Below are positions 1 to 9,808 of a stretch of 64,000 bases of DNA, one piece after another. How positions within the stretch are numbered: position 1 is the first letter of the stretch; every line of letters starts with the position of its first letter. Origin of the DNA: Curtobacterium flaccumfaciens pv. betae (lineage in GTDB: Bacteria; Actinomycetota; Actinomycetes; Actinomycetales; Microbacteriaceae); assembly GCF_026241855.1 (NCBI RefSeq), contig NZ_JAPJDC010000001.1, positions 1,178,001-1,242,000 of the forward strand, written 5' to 3'. Both the position numbers and the translations under genes were made by a program. The notes under the pieces were generated by a model, which was not told where the DNA came from, did not search any database, and saw nothing but the letters and a program-made list of their open reading frames with translations.

Positions 1-1
1 G

Positions 2-532
2 AGCGGCGCGAACGTGCTCGTCGGCACCTCCGGCTGGTCGCTCGACCGGCTCGCCAAGCTCCGCACCGGGCTGCAGGAACGCCCGGACCAGGGGGTGCTC
101 GTGGTCCCGAACTTCTCGATCGGCTCCGTGCTCGGCACGCACCTGGCGACGATCGCGGCCCCGTGGTTCCCCGCCGCCGAGATCGTCGAGACCCACCACG
201 CCGGCAAGATCGACTCGCCCTCGGGCACCGCGGTGCGCACCGCCGAGCTGATGGCCGACGCGCGGCGCGAGGTCGGTCCCGTGGACGCCCCGCACGTCGA
301 CCAGCGCGCCCGCGGCCAGCAGGTCGCCAGCGTGCCCATCCACTCGCTCCGGCTCCCCGGGGTGAAGGCCGTGCAGGACGTGGTGCTGAGCGGCCCCGGC
401 GAGACGCTGACGATCCGGCACGACACCAACGACGACGTCGCCTACGTCGCGGGCATCCGTGCGGCGCTGGCGAACGTGGTGTCGGCGCGGGGCCTCACCG
501 TGGGCCTCGGCAGCGTCCTCGGGATCGGCTGA
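2..532 (+). CDS. dapB: 4-hydroxy-tetrahydrodipicolinate reductase (partial, 5' end missing)
   Basis: Cytoplasmic NAD(P)H-dependent reductase of the diaminopimelate/lysine pathway. Only the C-terminal 176 residues are in the window; the N-terminal Rossmann half lies upstream. Visible family features are the GSVLGTHLA stretch and the signature E-T-H-H-x-x-K-x-D-S-P-S-G-T-A, which holds the catalytic His pair and Lys, followed by the R-L-P-G-V and I-R-H-D segments typical of the C-terminal domain. The frame is open from the first base and stops with TGA at 530-532. A small membrane-protein gene follows 6 bases later, and dapA and dapF of the same pathway are also in this window. Confidence 0.97.
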   Translation, partial: SGANVLVGTSGWSLDRLAKLRTGLQERPDQGVLVVPNFSIGSVLGTHLATIAAPWFPAAEIVETHHAGKIDSPSGTAVRTAELMADARREVGPVDAPHVDQRARGQQVASVPIHSLRLPGVKAVQDVVLSGPGETLTIRHDTNDDVAYVAGIRAALANVVSARGLTVGLGSVLGIG

Positions 533-538
533 GGCGTC

Positions 539-1012
539 ATGGGTCGGATGGAGCGGGCCGGACGCACGATCCGCTCGCCGTTCTGGGGTGCGGCGCTGAT
601 GGCGGTGCTGCTCGCCCTGTACATCGTGCTCGTCGGGCAGCGCGCCGTGGCCTTCATCGCCACCGGGATCCCGATCGGCATCGGCATCGGCGTCGCGCTG
701 TTCGTCGTCGCCGCGATCGGGGCGCTCCTGCTCGTGCTCGAGTTCCGCTTCGGCATCCGCATCACCCGGCTCGGCGCACGGCTCGAGGCCGAGGGCGGCA
801 CCCCGGACGACGTCGTCCCGGTGCGGGCGTCGGGCCGGCCGATCCGCGACGCCGCCGACGAGCTGTTCCCGCGGTACCGCGACGCGGTCGAGCAGGACCC
901 CGCCGACTGGCGTGGCTGGTACCGGCTCGGCGTGGTCTACGACGCCGCCGGTGACCGCAAGCGTGCACGATCGGCGATGCGCACAGCCCTGGCGCGCGCC
1001 GCCGACCGCTGA
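539..1012 (+). CDS. Hypothetical membrane protein with TPR-like tail
   Basis: I do not recognise a named family. The 157-residue product has two hydrophobic helices (about residues 16-34 and 40-66, the second rich in Ile/Gly/Val), then a charged cytoplasmic tail. The last 40 residues contain D-P-x-D-W-x-G-W-Y-R-L-G-x-x-Y-D-x-A-G-D, which reads like one tetratricopeptide repeat. The gene starts 6 bases after the dapB stop, so it is probably in the same transcript. ATG at 548 is an alternative start. Function is unknown; a membrane-tethered protein-interaction role is only inference. Confidence 0.8.
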   Translation: MGRMERAGRTIRSPFWGAALMAVLLALYIVLVGQRAVAFIATGIPIGIGIGVALFVVAAIGALLLVLEFRFGIRITRLGARLEAEGGTPDDVVPVRASGRPIRDAADELFPRYRDAVEQDPADWRGWYRLGVVYDAAGDRKRARSAMRTALARAADR

Positions 1013-1030
1013 CCCCGGGCCGGAGGCGGA

Positions 1031-1945
1031 TCAGAAGACGGCGTCGATGGCGTCCGCCGCCTGCGTGTACCGGAACGTGTAGCCGGACTCGAGCAGCTTC
1101 GTCGGGACCATCCGCTGGCTCGACAGGAGCATGTCGTCGGCGGCGTCCCGCAGCGCCAGGCGCAGGGCGAACTCGGGGATCCGGAAGAGGTACGGGCGGT
1201 GCAGGACCTCGGCGACGTGCTTCGTGATGCGGTCGGCGACGACGGGCTCAGGACCCGCCAGGTTCACCGGGCCGGAGACGTCCGGGGCCGCGGTCGCCAG
1301 GTGCACGATCGCGCCCACCTCGTCCTCGAGCGCGATCCACGGCCAGTGCTGGCCACCGGTGCCCAGCCGGCTGCCGACGCCGAGCTTGGTCAGCGGGACG
1401 AGCGGCGCGAGCGCACCGCCGCCCTTGCCGATGACGATGCCGGTACGGAGCGTGACGACGCGGACCCCGGCGGGAGCGGCGTTCGCGGCGGCCTCCCACG
1501 CGGTGCAGACGTCGGCGAGGAATCCCGTGCCCGGGGCGGCGTCGTCCTGCAGCACGTCGGCCGGGCGGTCGCCGTACACACCCGAGGCCGAGCCCGACAG
1601 GAACAGGGCCGGGGGAGTGGCGGCGTGCCGCATCGCCTCGACCAGGGTGTCGGTGGCGTCGATGCGCGAGCTGCGGATCTCCCTGCGGTAGGCGTCCGTC
1701 CACGGCAGCTTGCCGATGTTCGCACCGGCCAGGTTGATCACCACGTCGGCGCCGTCGAGGATCGCCGGGTCGAGCGGACGCCGCCCCGGCGCCCAGCGGA
1801 ACTCGGTCGCGGTGCGCGCTTCGCGGCGGACGAGCGTGGTGACGTGGTGCCCCGCCTCGCGCAGGGCGCGGACGAGGGGCGTTCCGATGAACCCGGACGA
1901 GCCGGCCACCAGGATCGAGAGCGGTTGTTCCGTCGTGTCGGGCAT
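1031..1945 (-). CDS. TIGR01777-family NAD(P)-dependent epimerase/oxidoreductase
   Basis: Extended SDR-type nucleotide-sugar-epimerase-like protein of 304 residues, convergent with the dapB-linked gene. The N-terminus carries the Rossmann motif V-A-G-S-S-G-F-I-G; residues [14 protein letters not shown] and the C-terminal DUF1731-like segment ([21 protein letters not shown]) are typical of this family, whose substrate is generally unknown. I chose ATG 1945 over the in-frame ATG at 1963 because a TAGCGT box sits exactly 7 bases upstream on the minus strand, the leaderless spacing seen across this window. It is divergent from thyA; the two -10 boxes are only 12 bases apart. Confidence 0.9.
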   Translation of the reverse strand: MPDTTEQPLSILVAGSSGFIGTPLVRALREAGHHVTTLVRREARTATEFRWAPGRRPLDPAILDGADVVINLAGANIGKLPWTDAYRREIRSSRIDATDTLVEAMRHAATPPALFLSGSASGVYGDRPADVLQDDAAPGTGFLADVCTAWEAAANAAPAGVRVVTLRTGIVIGKGGGALAPLVPLTKLGVGSRLGTGGQHWPWIALEDEVGAIVHLATAAPDVSGPVNLAGPEPVVADRITKHVAEVLHRPYLFRIPEFALRLALRDAADDMLLSSQRMVPTKLLESGYTFRYTQAADAIDAVF

Positions 1946-1952
1946 GCCCGCA

Positions 1953-1958
1953 ACGCTA
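1953..1958 (-). promoter_or_regulatory. Leaderless -10 box (TAGCGT) for the TIGR01777 gene
   Basis: On the minus strand TAGCGT is followed by 7 bases and then ATG 1945, matching the TANNNT-N6/7-start pattern repeated throughout the window. Transcription would start at or next to the start codon. Confidence 0.6.
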
Positions 1959-1970
1959 CTCACACCGACG

Positions 1971-1976
1971 TAGGCT
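1971..1976 (+). promoter_or_regulatory. Leaderless -10 box (TAGGCT) for thyA
   Basis: TAGGCT with a 7-base spacer to GTG 1984. No Shine-Dalgarno sequence is present between the box and the start. It faces the divergent promoter at 1953-1958. Confidence 0.65.
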
Positions 1977-1983
1977 TCTGTGT

Positions 1984-2814
1984 GTGACCGACAGCGAGAC
2001 CGTACAGCCCGACGCCTCCGTCCCGACCCCCTACGAAGACCTGCTCCGCCGGGTCCTGACCGAGGGCTCGCCGAAGGGTGACCGCACCGGCACCGGCACC
2101 CGCAGCCTGTTCGGCGCGCAGCTCCGCTACGACCTGTCGAAGGGGTTCCCCCTCGTCAGCACGAAGCGCGTGCACTTCAAGTCGGTCGCGTACGAGCTCC
2201 TCTGGTTCCTGCGCGGCGAGGGCAACGCGACCTGGCTGCAGGAGCACGGTGTCCGGATCTGGAACGAGTGGGCGGACGCCGACGGCGACCTCGGCCCGGT
2301 GTACGGCGTGCAGTGGCGCTCATGGCCCACCCCCTCGGGTGAGCACGTCGACCAGATCGCCCAGGTCATCGACCAGATCACGACCAACCCGGACAGCCGC
2401 CGGCTCATCGTCTCGGCGTGGAACGTCGCCGACGTGCCGGACATGGCGCTCGCCCCGTGCCACGCGTTCTTCCAGTTCTTCGTCAACGACGGCAAGCTCT
2501 CGTGCCAGCTCTACCAGCGGAGCGCCGACATGTTCCTCGGCGTCCCGTTCAACATCGCCTCGTACGCGCTGCTGACCCACATGATCGCGGCGCAGACCGG
2601 ACTCGAGGTCGGCGACTTCGTCTGGACCGGCGGCGACTGCCACATCTACGACAACCACGTCGAACAGGTCGAGGAGCAGCTGTCCCGCACGGCGTACCCG
2701 ATGCCGACGCTCGAACTCGCACCGCGCGACTCGATCGACGACTACGAGTACGAGGACTTCACCGTCGTCGGCTACGAGCACCACCCGGCGATCAAGGCCG
2801 CGGTCGCCGTCTGA
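1984..2814 (+). CDS. thyA: Thymidylate synthase
   Basis: Converts dUMP and methylenetetrahydrofolate to dTMP and dihydrofolate in the cytoplasm. The 276-residue protein is close to the E. coli length (264) with a short N-terminal extension. The catalytic motif A-P-C-H-A-F-F-Q-F puts the nucleophile at Cys159; the phosphate-binding [10 protein letters not shown] and the Q-R-S-x-D-M-F-L-G-x-P-F-N-I-A-S-Y block are intact. The GTG start is fixed by the leaderless box at 1971. The stop TGA overlaps the ATG of dfrA by one base, so the two are an operon that makes and then recycles dihydrofolate. Confidence 0.98.
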   Translation: MTDSETVQPDASVPTPYEDLLRRVLTEGSPKGDRTGTGTRSLFGAQLRYDLSKGFPLVSTKRVHFKSVAYELLWFLRGEGNATWLQEHGVRIWNEWADADGDLGPVYGVQWRSWPTPSGEHVDQIAQVIDQITTNPDSRRLIVSAWNVADVPDMALAPCHAFFQFFVNDGKLSCQLYQRSADMFLGVPFNIASYALLTHMIAAQTGLEVGDFVWTGGDCHIYDNHVEQVEEQLSRTAYPMPTLELAPRDSIDDYEYEDFTVVGYEHHPAIKAAVAV

Positions 2815-3299
2815 TGATCGGCATGGTCTGGGCCCGCTCGACCACCGGTGTCATCGGTGCCGACGGCGGCATGCCCTGGCACGTGCCCGAAGACCTGGCG
2901 CACTTCAAGCAGGTCACCGGCGACGCGACCGTGCTGATGGGCCGACGCACCTGGGAGTCCCTGCCCGAGCGCTTCCGGCCGCTGCCCGGTCGCCGCAACG
3001 TCGTGCTCACCCGGGACACGACGTGGACGGCCGACGGCGCCGAGGTCGTGCACGACCTGCACGCCGCCCTCGACACCGACGAGACCGTCTGGGTCATCGG
3101 CGGCGGCCAGGTGTACGACGCCGCACTCGACGCGGCCGACCACGTCTCCGAGACCCTGATCGACGTCGACGTCGTCGGCGACACCGTCGCACCCACGCTC
3201 GGCGAGGCTGCCGGCTGGACGCTCGCCGACGAGGGCCCCTGGCAGGAGTCCCGCACGGGCACCCGCTACCGGTTCCTGGAGTGGCAGCGCCGCGCCTGA
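2814..3299 (+). CDS. dfrA: Dihydrofolate reductase
   Basis: Reduces dihydrofolate with NADPH, regenerating tetrahydrofolate consumed by thymidylate synthase directly upstream. The 161-residue product has the family landmarks: a start I-G-M-V-W-A, the substrate loop G-G-M-P-W-H-V-P-E-D-L-A-H-F, the NADPH motif M-G-R-R-T-W-E-S-L-P and the V-I-G-G-G-Q-V-Y strand-turn. ATG 2814 shares its first base with the last base of the thyA stop, a tight coupling. Chromosomal housekeeping enzyme; nothing suggests a resistance variant. Confidence 0.97.
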   Translation: MIGMVWARSTTGVIGADGGMPWHVPEDLAHFKQVTGDATVLMGRRTWESLPERFRPLPGRRNVVLTRDTTWTADGAEVVHDLHAALDTDETVWVIGGGQVYDAALDAADHVSETLIDVDVVGDTVAPTLGEAAGWTLADEGPWQESRTGTRYRFLEWQRRA

Positions 3300-3411
3300 G
3301 TGCCCGGTGTCGCCGGGCGTGACCGGCGGGACGGACGTGATCCGGGCCTCCCGGCCGCGCCGCAGGCGGTCCACCGTCCACACGGACGGCGGTCCTCGCG
3401 CGCATCCCCGG
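3300..3411. repeat. Intergenic GGGCCTCCCGG-type repeat between dfrA and dapA
   Basis: This gap has no gene. Positions about 3313-3358 align over 46 bases, with 9 mismatches counted by eye, to 22,994-23,039 upstream of priA, and both contain the same CCGGGCCTCCCGGCCG core. The core is the reverse complement of the TGGAGGCCCG motif found at seven other intergenic sites here. Confidence 0.5.
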
Positions 3412-3417
3412 TACGCT
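3412..3417 (+). promoter_or_regulatory. Leaderless -10 box (TACGCT) for dapA
   Basis: TACGCT ends one base before an in-frame GTG at 3419 but exactly 7 bases before GTG 3425. The spacing seen elsewhere in the window therefore favours GTG 3425 as the dapA start. Confidence 0.6.
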
Positions 3418-3424
3418 GGTGCCC

Positions 3425-4402
3425 GTGTCCCCGCGTGAGAATCCCTTCGGTCAGGTCCTCGTCGCCCTCGTGACCCCGTTCACGGCCGACGGCGAGGTCG
3501 ACTGGCCCGGCGTCGAGCAGCACATCGACGACTGCATCACCGCCGGCGCCGACGGCATCGTCGTCACCGGCACGACCGGCGAGACGTCGACGCTGACCGA
3601 CCCGGAGAAGCTCCGTCTGGTCGAGGTCGGCAAGTCCGTCGCCGCCGGCCGCGCGAAGATCATCACGGGCGGTGGCTCGAACGAGACCGCGCACGCGATC
3701 CACCTGTACAAGCAGAGCGAGAAGGCCGGCGCGGACGGCGTGATGATCGTCACGCCGTACTACAACAAGCCGACGCAATCGGGTGTCCTCACCCACTTCC
3801 GGATGATCGCGGACGCCACCGATCTGCCGGTGATCCTGTACGACATCCCGGGCCGCACCGGCATCCCGATCACGTACGACACGATCCTGCGTGCGTCGAA
3901 GCACCCGAACATCCTCGCCGTGAAGGACGCCAAGGGCGACTTCGCCGAGGTCTCGCGGGTGCTGAACAACACCGACCTCATGTACTTCTCCGGCGACGAC
4001 ACGAACGTGCTCCCGCATCTGTCGATCGGCGCCACCGGCCTGATCGGCGTGACCGCGAACATCACGAGCGCGCCGTACCGCACCATCGTCGACGCCGTGA
4101 ACCGGGGCGACCTGGCCACCGCGACGGCCGAGCACAAGCGACTCGAGCCGCTCGTCCGCGCCGTGATGACGCACGTTCCGGGTACCGTGGCCGCGAAGTA
4201 CATCCTGCACGGGCTCGGCCGCATCGGCAGCCCGCGCGTCCGGCTGCCGCTCGTCGGCCCCGAGGACTCCGAGGCGTACGCCATCGAGACCTCCCTCGAA
4301 GCCGTGCGCGACGTGCCCGGCGCCGACTTCTCGAACTTCCGCCCCGACCGCAACGCGGCGGCCGGCGGTGCACTACCGAAGGTGCCAGGCACCACCCGCT
4401 AG
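3425..4402 (+). CDS. dapA: 4-hydroxy-tetrahydrodipicolinate synthase
   Basis: Condenses pyruvate with aspartate semialdehyde, the first committed step to diaminopimelate and lysine. The 325-residue TIM barrel carries A-L-V-T-P-F near the N-terminus, the G-T-T-G-E-T-S-T-L motif, the V-T-P-Y-Y-N-K-P loop, the catalytic tyrosine in L-Y-D-I-P-G-R-T, and the Schiff-base lysine in A-V-K-D-A-K-G-D (Lys167). GTG 3425 is chosen over GTG 3419 by the leaderless box. The RNase J gene follows 49 bases downstream, a common actinobacterial pairing. Confidence 0.97.
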   Translation: MSPRENPFGQVLVALVTPFTADGEVDWPGVEQHIDDCITAGADGIVVTGTTGETSTLTDPEKLRLVEVGKSVAAGRAKIITGGGSNETAHAIHLYKQSEKAGADGVMIVTPYYNKPTQSGVLTHFRMIADATDLPVILYDIPGRTGIPITYDTILRASKHPNILAVKDAKGDFAEVSRVLNNTDLMYFSGDDTNVLPHLSIGATGLIGVTANITSAPYRTIVDAVNRGDLATATAEHKRLEPLVRAVMTHVPGTVAAKYILHGLGRIGSPRVRLPLVGPEDSEAYAIETSLEAVRDVPGADFSNFRPDRNAAAGGALPKVPGTTR

Positions 4403-4451
4403 CGAACACCGCGGCGCGCAGCACGCGCGTCGCCCGAATCCGTAGGACCGA

Positions 4452-6128
4452 ATGCCCACACAGATCTCCGAACCGCAGCCGCTCGAAGCCGGCACCCTCC
4501 GCGTCGTCCCCATCGGGGGCCTCGGCGAGATCGGTCGCAACATGACCGTCTACGAGTACGAGGGCAAGCTGCTCATCGTCGACGCTGGCGTGCTGTTCCC
4601 CGAGGAGCACCAGCCCGGTGTCGACCTGATCCTGCCGGACTTCTCGCCGATCCGTGACCGCCTCGACGACGTCCTCGGTGTCGTGCTCACGCACGGCCAC
4701 GAAGACCACATCGGCGCCGTCCCGTACCTGCTCAAGCTCCGCGACGACATCCCGCTGATCGGCTCCACGCTGACCCTCGCGCTGGTCGAGGCGAAGCTCA
4801 AGGAACACCGGATCAAGCCGTACACGCTCGTCGTGGCCGAGGACCAGACCGAGCAGATCGGCCCGTTCCACCTCGAGTTCGTCGCCGTGAACCACTCCAT
4901 CCCGGACGCCCTCGCCGTCGCGATCACGACCCCCGCCGGTCGTGTGCTGCACACGGGTGACTTCAAGATGGACCAGCTCCCGCTGGACGACCGCATCACC
5001 GACCTCCGTGCGTTCGCCCGTCTGGGCGAGGCCGGCGTGGACCTGTTCCTGCCGGACTCCACGAACGCCGACGTGCCGGGCTTCACCGCTCCGGAGCGCG
5101 ACATCGGCCCGGTGCTCGAGAACATCATCATGCGCGCCCGCAAGAAGGTCGTCGTGGCGAGCTTCTCGTCGCACGTGCACCGCGTGCAGCAGGTCCTCGA
5201 CGCCGCCGCGGCCGCGAACCGCAAGGTCGCGTTCATGGGGCGCTCGATGATCCGCAACATGACGATCGCCGCCGACCTCGGGTACCTGCGGGTGCCGGAG
5301 AACGTGCTCATCGACACGAAGAAGGCGAAGAACGTCCCCGACGACCAGATCGTCTACATGTCGACCGGGTCGCAGGGTGAGCCGATGGCCGTCCTGGCCC
5401 GCATGGCGAACCTCGAGCACCAGATCGAGATCGGCGAGGGCGACACCGTCATCCTCGCGTCGTCGCTCATCCCGGGCAACGAGAACGCCGTGTACCGCGT
5501 CATCGACGGGCTGACCAAGCTCGGTGCGAAGGTCGTGCACAAGGGCAACGCGAAGGTGCACGTCTCCGGACACGCCTCCGCTGGCGAGCTGCTCTACTGC
5601 TACAACATCCTGCGGCCGCGCAACGTGCTCCCCGTCCACGGCGAGCACCGCCACCTGTACGCGAACGCCGACCTGGCGATCCAGACGGGTGTCCCGCCGC
5701 GCAACGTGATCCTCGGGCAGGACGGCATCGTCGTCGACCTGAAGGACGGCGTCGCGACGGTCGCCGGTCAGCTCGACATCGGCTACGTCTACGTCGACGG
5801 CTCCACCGTCGGCGAGATCACCGACGCCGACCTGAAGGACCGCCGCGTCCTGGCGGAAGAGGGCTTCATCTCGATCTTCTGCGCGGTGGACTTCACCACC
5901 GGGCAGTGCGTGATCGGCCCGGAGATCCAGTCGCGTGGCTTCGCCGAGGACGACTCGGTGTTCGACGACGTCCGCCCGCAGATCGCCAAGGCGATCTCCG
6001 AGGCTGCCGCGAACGGCACGCGCGACTCGCACGCCTTCGCGCAGGTCGTCCGTCGCACGGTCGGTCGCTGGGTGAACACGAAGCACCGTCGTCGTCCGAT
6101 GATCGTCCCGGTGGTCATCGAGGCGTAG
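4452..6128 (+). CDS. rnj: Ribonuclease J
   Basis: Metallo-beta-lactamase-fold RNase with 5'-3' exo- and endonuclease activity for RNA maturation and decay. The 558-residue length is standard. Visible are G-G-L-G-E-I-G-R-N, the Zn ligands H-G-H-E-D-H (His81, His83, Asp85, His86), the H-T-G-D-F-K motif, the beta-CASP S-G-H-A-S-A-G-E-L and P-V-H-G-E-H-R-H-L blocks, and the C-terminal oligomerisation region. It lies between dapA and ftsK, as in many Actinobacteria. A strong hairpin terminator follows at 6147-6186. Confidence 0.97.
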   Translation: MPTQISEPQPLEAGTLRVVPIGGLGEIGRNMTVYEYEGKLLIVDAGVLFPEEHQPGVDLILPDFSPIRDRLDDVLGVVLTHGHEDHIGAVPYLLKLRDDIPLIGSTLTLALVEAKLKEHRIKPYTLVVAEDQTEQIGPFHLEFVAVNHSIPDALAVAITTPAGRVLHTGDFKMDQLPLDDRITDLRAFARLGEAGVDLFLPDSTNADVPGFTAPERDIGPVLENIIMRARKKVVVASFSSHVHRVQQVLDAAAAANRKVAFMGRSMIRNMTIAADLGYLRVPENVLIDTKKAKNVPDDQIVYMSTGSQGEPMAVLARMANLEHQIEIGEGDTVILASSLIPGNENAVYRVIDGLTKLGAKVVHKGNAKVHVSGHASAGELLYCYNILRPRNVLPVHGEHRHLYANADLAIQTGVPPRNVILGQDGIVVDLKDGVATVAGQLDIGYVYVDGSTVGEITDADLKDRRVLAEEGFISIFCAVDFTTGQCVIGPEIQSRGFAEDDSVFDDVRPQIAKAISEAAANGTRDSHAFAQVVRRTVGRWVNTKHRRRPMIVPVVIEA

Positions 6129-6146
6129 CGTCCGTCCCCGCTCTGG

Positions 6147-6186
6147 AGGCCCGTCCAGCGTCCGTCACGGACGCTGCGGCGGGCCT
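6147..6186 (+). terminator. Rho-independent-type hairpin after rnj
   Basis: The arm AGGCCCG (6147-6153) pairs with CGGGCCT (6180-6186), and inside it AGCGTCCGT pairs with the following CGGACGCT around a 2-base loop. It lies just past the rnj stop and before the ftsK promoter, and contains the TGGAGGCCCG core of the intergenic repeat family. Confidence 0.65.
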
Positions 6187-6211
6187 TCCTGCGTTTGTCC
6201 TGAGCGGGCGT

Positions 6212-6217
6212 TAGGGT
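6212..6217 (+). promoter_or_regulatory. Leaderless -10 box (TAGGGT) for ftsK
   Basis: TAGGGT, 7-base spacer, then ATG 6225. No ribosome-binding site lies in the spacer. Confidence 0.6.
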
Positions 6218-6224
6218 TCTGCCC

Positions 6225-9158
6225 ATGGCCGGAGGCACCAAGTCGACCACGCGCTCGCGCGCGTCCACGTCGTCCCGTGGCAACGGGACGCGCGGTTCGT
6301 CGCGCACCCAGGCCACGACGAAGAAGCTGCCGCAGGCTGCGCCCACGCCGGTGTTCCGCGAGCAGAACCCGCTCGTGACCTTCTGGCTCGCGATGGCGCA
6401 CGGCGTCGGCGCGATGTTCCGGCTGCTCGGCAAGGAGACCCTCGAGAAGGACCAGCGGCGCGACGGGTTCCCGTTCCTGCTGTTCCTGCTGGCCATCGCC
6501 GGCGGGGTCGTCGAGTGGCTCAACCCGACGAACAGCGTCTCCGTCGCACTCGACGCGTACACGTTCGGTGGGCTGTTCGGCCGCCTGGCGTTCGCCCTGC
6601 CCGTCATCATGATCGTGTTCGCCGGGTGGCTGTTCCGGCACCCGGCCTCGGTGCACGACAACACCCGGATCGGCATCGGCCTGGGCATTCTGATCGTGTC
6701 GATCGCCTCGCTCTGCCACGTCTTCGGTGGCCGACCGAGCGCGGCCGACGGCATGCCCGCGCTGGCCGCCGCCGGTGGGGTGCTGGGCTGGGTGGTCATC
6801 GGCTGGCTCGTCACGATCGCGACCGCCTGGGTGGCCGTCCCCGTGGCGATCGTGCTGCTCGTGCTGTCGCTCTTCATCATCACCAAGACGCCGCCGAACA
6901 AGCTCGGGCGACGCCTGCACGAGCTCTACGCCTACCTGTTCGGCGCACCGGCCCCCGCAGCCGAGCCCGAGGCCGACGCCGCCGCTGCGGCGGAGCCCGC
7001 CGCCCGCGCCCGCACGTCGAAGCGCGGCAAGAAGGGCGACGCCGACTTCCAGCTGTTCGACGACCTCGGGTTCGGTGACGAGCAGGCCGCTGCCGACGCC
7101 GAAGCCGGTGGCGACAACGTGCCGTGGTGGCGCCGGAACAAGTCCGGGCGCGAAGAGGACCCGGCGTACGACAGCCCGGTGCTGCCGCCGGCCACCGGGG
7201 TCGCCCCGGCTGCCGCTGCCGTCGCACCAGCTGCGCCCGTCGTGCCCGCTGCCCCCGCCGTGAGCCCGAACGCCGGTGCCGCCGCCGGGCTCGTCGACCT
7301 CACGCCGGCCGAGCCCGCGTCGGTCAACCTCAACGACTCCGTCGAGCAGGACCTGCAGGACGCCGAGCAGGCGCTCCGCGCGTTCGGCACCGACGTCCCC
7401 GCGCGGCCGGAGCCGACGGCCGACATCCGTCCCGCGGTGCCCGAGGTGCTGTCCGAGCCCGAGATCGTCGACGAGCCGGAGGACATCGACGCCGCCGCCG
7501 AGCTGAGTGCGGCCGCCGCCGGTTCCGACGACGATCCGTCGAAGCCCTACCGACTGCCCGCCGCCACGACGCTGAGTTCCGGGACCCCCTCGGTCGCGCG
7601 GAGCCAGGCGAACGACGACATCGTCGCCGCCATCACCGGGGTGCTCACCGAGTTCAAGGTCGACGCGAAGGTCACCGGGTTCTCCCGCGGGCCGACGGTG
7701 ACCCGGTACGAGATCGAGCTCGGCCCCGGCGTCAAGGTCGAGCGCGTCACGGCCCTGTCGAAGAACCTGTCGTACGCGGTCGCCTCGAACGAGGTCCGCA
7801 TCCTGTCGCCGATCCCGGGCAAGAGTGCCATCGGTGTCGAGATCCCGAACACCGACCGCGAGATCGTCTCGCTCGGTGACGTGCTGCGCTCGAACGCCGC
7901 CCGCAAGTCGAAGCACCCGATGACGATCGGCGTCGGCAAGGACGTCGAGGGCGGCTTCGTCGTCGCGAACCTGGCGAAGATGCCGCACCTGCTCGTCGCC
8001 GGCTCCACCGGTTCCGGCAAGTCGGTGTTCATCAACTCGATGATCACGTCGCTGCTGATGCGCGCGAAGCCGTCCGAGGTCCGCATGGTCCTGGTCGACC
8101 CGAAGCGCGTCGAACTCTCCATCTACGCCGGCGTCCCGCACCTCATCACACCCATCATCACGAACCCGAAGAAGGCGGCCGAAGCGCTGCAGTGGGTCGT
8201 GAAGGAGATGGACATGCGGTACGACGACCTGGCGTCGTTCGGGTTCCGCCACGTCGACGACTTCAACAAGGCGATCGAGAACAACGAGATCGTCCTGCCG
8301 GCGGGTAGCGAGCGGAAGCTCAAGCCGTACCCGTACCTGCTCGTCGTCGTCGACGAGCTCGCCGACCTCATGCTCGTGGCGCCGCGTGACGTCGAGGAGT
8401 CGATCGTCCGCATCACCCAGCTCGCCCGTGCCGCCGGCATCCACCTGGTGCTCGCGACGCAGCGCCCCTCGGTCGACGTCATCACCGGCCTGATCAAGGC
8501 GAACGTGCCGTCGCGCATCGCCTTCGCGGTGACGAGCGTCACGGACTCCCGCGTCATCCTCGACCAGCCCGGCGCCGACAAGCTCATCGGTCAGGGCGAC
8601 GCGCTCTTCCTGCCGATGGGCTCGTCGAAGTCGCTCCGCGTGCAGGGTGCCTGGGTGCAGGAGGGCGAGGTCGCCGAGGTCGTCCAGCACGTCACGCGGC
8701 AGGCGCAGCCCGAGTACCGCCAGGACGTCCAGGCCGTGGTCGAGCGCAAGGAGATCGACGCCGACATCGGCGACGACCTCGAACTGCTGCTCGCGGCCGT
8801 CGAGCAGGTCGTGTCGACCCAGTTCGGTTCGACGTCGATGCTGCAGCGGAAGCTCCGCGTCGGCTTCGCCAAGGCCGGTCGTCTGATGGACCTGATGGAG
8901 TCGCGCGACATCGTCGGGCCGTCCGAGGGTTCGAAGGCCCGCGACGTCCTGGTGACCGCCGACCAGCTGCCCGCGGTGCTCGCGAAGCTCCGCGGCGAGG
9001 AGCCGCCCGCCGCGGCCGCTCCGGCAGCGCCGGCCCCGACGCCGTCCGGCGACGGTGACCGCTACGGAGCAGACCCCGTGGGGGACATGACCCGCGGGTA
9101 CGATGAAGTCCACGACGAGCCCGATGAGGACGCGTGGGGACTGACGGGCAGGGAGTGA
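6225..9158 (+). CDS. ftsK: DNA translocase FtsK/SpoIIIE family
   Basis: Septal ATP-driven DNA pump that moves chromosome termini and supports dimer resolution. The 977-residue protein has a basic N-terminal tail, four hydrophobic segments between about residues 85 and 225, an Ala/Pro/Glu-rich linker (about 240-440), then the motor domain: Walker A G-S-T-G-S-G-K-S near residue 592, Walker B in [23 protein letters not shown] and the C-terminal winged-helix gamma domain ([12 protein letters not shown]). ATG 6225 is supported by the leaderless box. pgsA starts immediately after the stop. Confidence 0.96.
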   Translation: MAGGTKSTTRSRASTSSRGNGTRGSSRTQATTKKLPQAAPTPVFREQNPLVTFWLAMAHGVGAMFRLLGKETLEKDQRRDGFPFLLFLLAIAGGVVEWLNPTNSVSVALDAYTFGGLFGRLAFALPVIMIVFAGWLFRHPASVHDNTRIGIGLGILIVSIASLCHVFGGRPSAADGMPALAAAGGVLGWVVIGWLVTIATAWVAVPVAIVLLVLSLFIITKTPPNKLGRRLHELYAYLFGAPAPAAEPEADAAAAAEPAARARTSKRGKKGDADFQLFDDLGFGDEQAAADAEAGGDNVPWWRRNKSGREEDPAYDSPVLPPATGVAPAAAAVAPAAPVVPAAPAVSPNAGAAAGLVDLTPAEPASVNLNDSVEQDLQDAEQALRAFGTDVPARPEPTADIRPAVPEVLSEPEIVDEPEDIDAAAELSAAAAGSDDDPSKPYRLPAATTLSSGTPSVARSQANDDIVAAITGVLTEFKVDAKVTGFSRGPTVTRYEIELGPGVKVERVTALSKNLSYAVASNEVRILSPIPGKSAIGVEIPNTDREIVSLGDVLRSNAARKSKHPMTIGVGKDVEGGFVVANLAKMPHLLVAGSTGSGKSVFINSMITSLLMRAKPSEVRMVLVDPKRVELSIYAGVPHLITPIITNPKKAAEALQWVVKEMDMRYDDLASFGFRHVDDFNKAIENNEIVLPAGSERKLKPYPYLLVVVDELADLMLVAPRDVEESIVRITQLARAAGIHLVLATQRPSVDVITGLIKANVPSRIAFAVTSVTDSRVILDQPGADKLIGQGDALFLPMGSSKSLRVQGAWVQEGEVAEVVQHVTRQAQPEYRQDVQAVVERKEIDADIGDDLELLLAAVEQVVSTQFGSTSMLQRKLRVGFAKAGRLMDLMESRDIVGPSEGSKARDVLVTADQLPAVLAKLRGEEPPAAAAPAAPAPTPSGDGDRYGADPVGDMTRGYDEVHDEPDEDAWGLTGRE

Positions 9159-9163
9159 CGGCG

Positions 9164-9808
9164 ATGACCGCCTCGGACAGCACGAACACCACGCACGGCG
9201 CACGGTTCCCGTGGCGCGGGCGGCTGCTGCGCAAGGGCCCCGGCCCGGCGTCGACCGCGAACGTCGCGAACATCGTCACGGTGGTGCGCATCTTGATGGC
9301 GCCGCTGTTCTTCGTCCTGCTGCTCGCCGACGCCGGCAACGACGGACCCCTTCGCATCTGGGCCGCGGTCGTCTTCGTCGTGGCGATCGTCACGGACAGC
9401 GCCGACGGCATCATCGCGCGTCGGCAGAACCTGGTCACGGACTTCGGCAAGCTCGTGGACCCGATCGCCGACAAGGTGCTCATCGGTGGTGCGCTCGTCG
9501 CGCTGTCGATCCTGGCCGAGCTGCCCTGGTACGTGACCGTGCTGATCATGGTGCGCGAGATCGGCATCACGGTCTTCCGGTTCGCGGTGCTCTCCGACCG
9601 GGTGATCCCGGCGAGCCGCGGCGGCAAGATCAAGACCGTGCTGCAGGCCGTCGCTCTGACGGCGGCGCTGTTCCCGTGGTGGAACCTGGTCGGCGACTGG
9701 GCGCACTGGGTCAACGGCATCCTGATGACGGCCGCGTTCCTGGCAACGATCCTGAGCGGGATCGACTACCTCTGGCAGGCATGGAAGCACAACCGCACGA
9801 TCGCATGA
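9164..9808 (+). CDS. pgsA: CDP-diacylglycerol--glycerol-3-phosphate 3-phosphatidyltransferase
   Basis: Integral membrane enzyme making phosphatidylglycerophosphate, precursor of phosphatidylglycerol and cardiolipin. The CDP-alcohol phosphatidyltransferase signature is complete (D-G-x2-A-R-x8-G-x3-D-x3-D, within D-G-I-I-A-R-R and G-K-L-V-D-P-I-A-D), flanked by several membrane helices. ATG 9164 has AGGGAG about 8 bases upstream; GTG 9155 and ATG 9134 are in-frame alternatives that would overlap ftsK. The 3' end overlaps cinA by 4 bases (ATGA). The order ftsK-pgsA-cinA-clgR resembles the mycobacterial ftsK-pgsA3-clgR locus. Confidence 0.95.
   Translation: MTASDSTNTTHGARFPWRGRLLRKGPGPASTANVANIVTVVRILMAPLFFVLLLADAGNDGPLRIWAAVVFVVAIVTDSADGIIARRQNLVTDFGKLVDPIADKVLIGGALVALSILAELPWYVTVLIMVREIGITVFRFAVLSDRVIPASRGGKIKTVLQAVALTAALFPWWNLVGDWAHWVNGILMTAAFLATILSGIDYLWQAWKHNRTIA

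Noticed and set aside
3419..3421. GTG 3419 as the dapA start
   Set aside because: It lies one base from the TACGCT box, leaving no room for transcription to start before it; GTG 3425 has the standard 7-base spacing.
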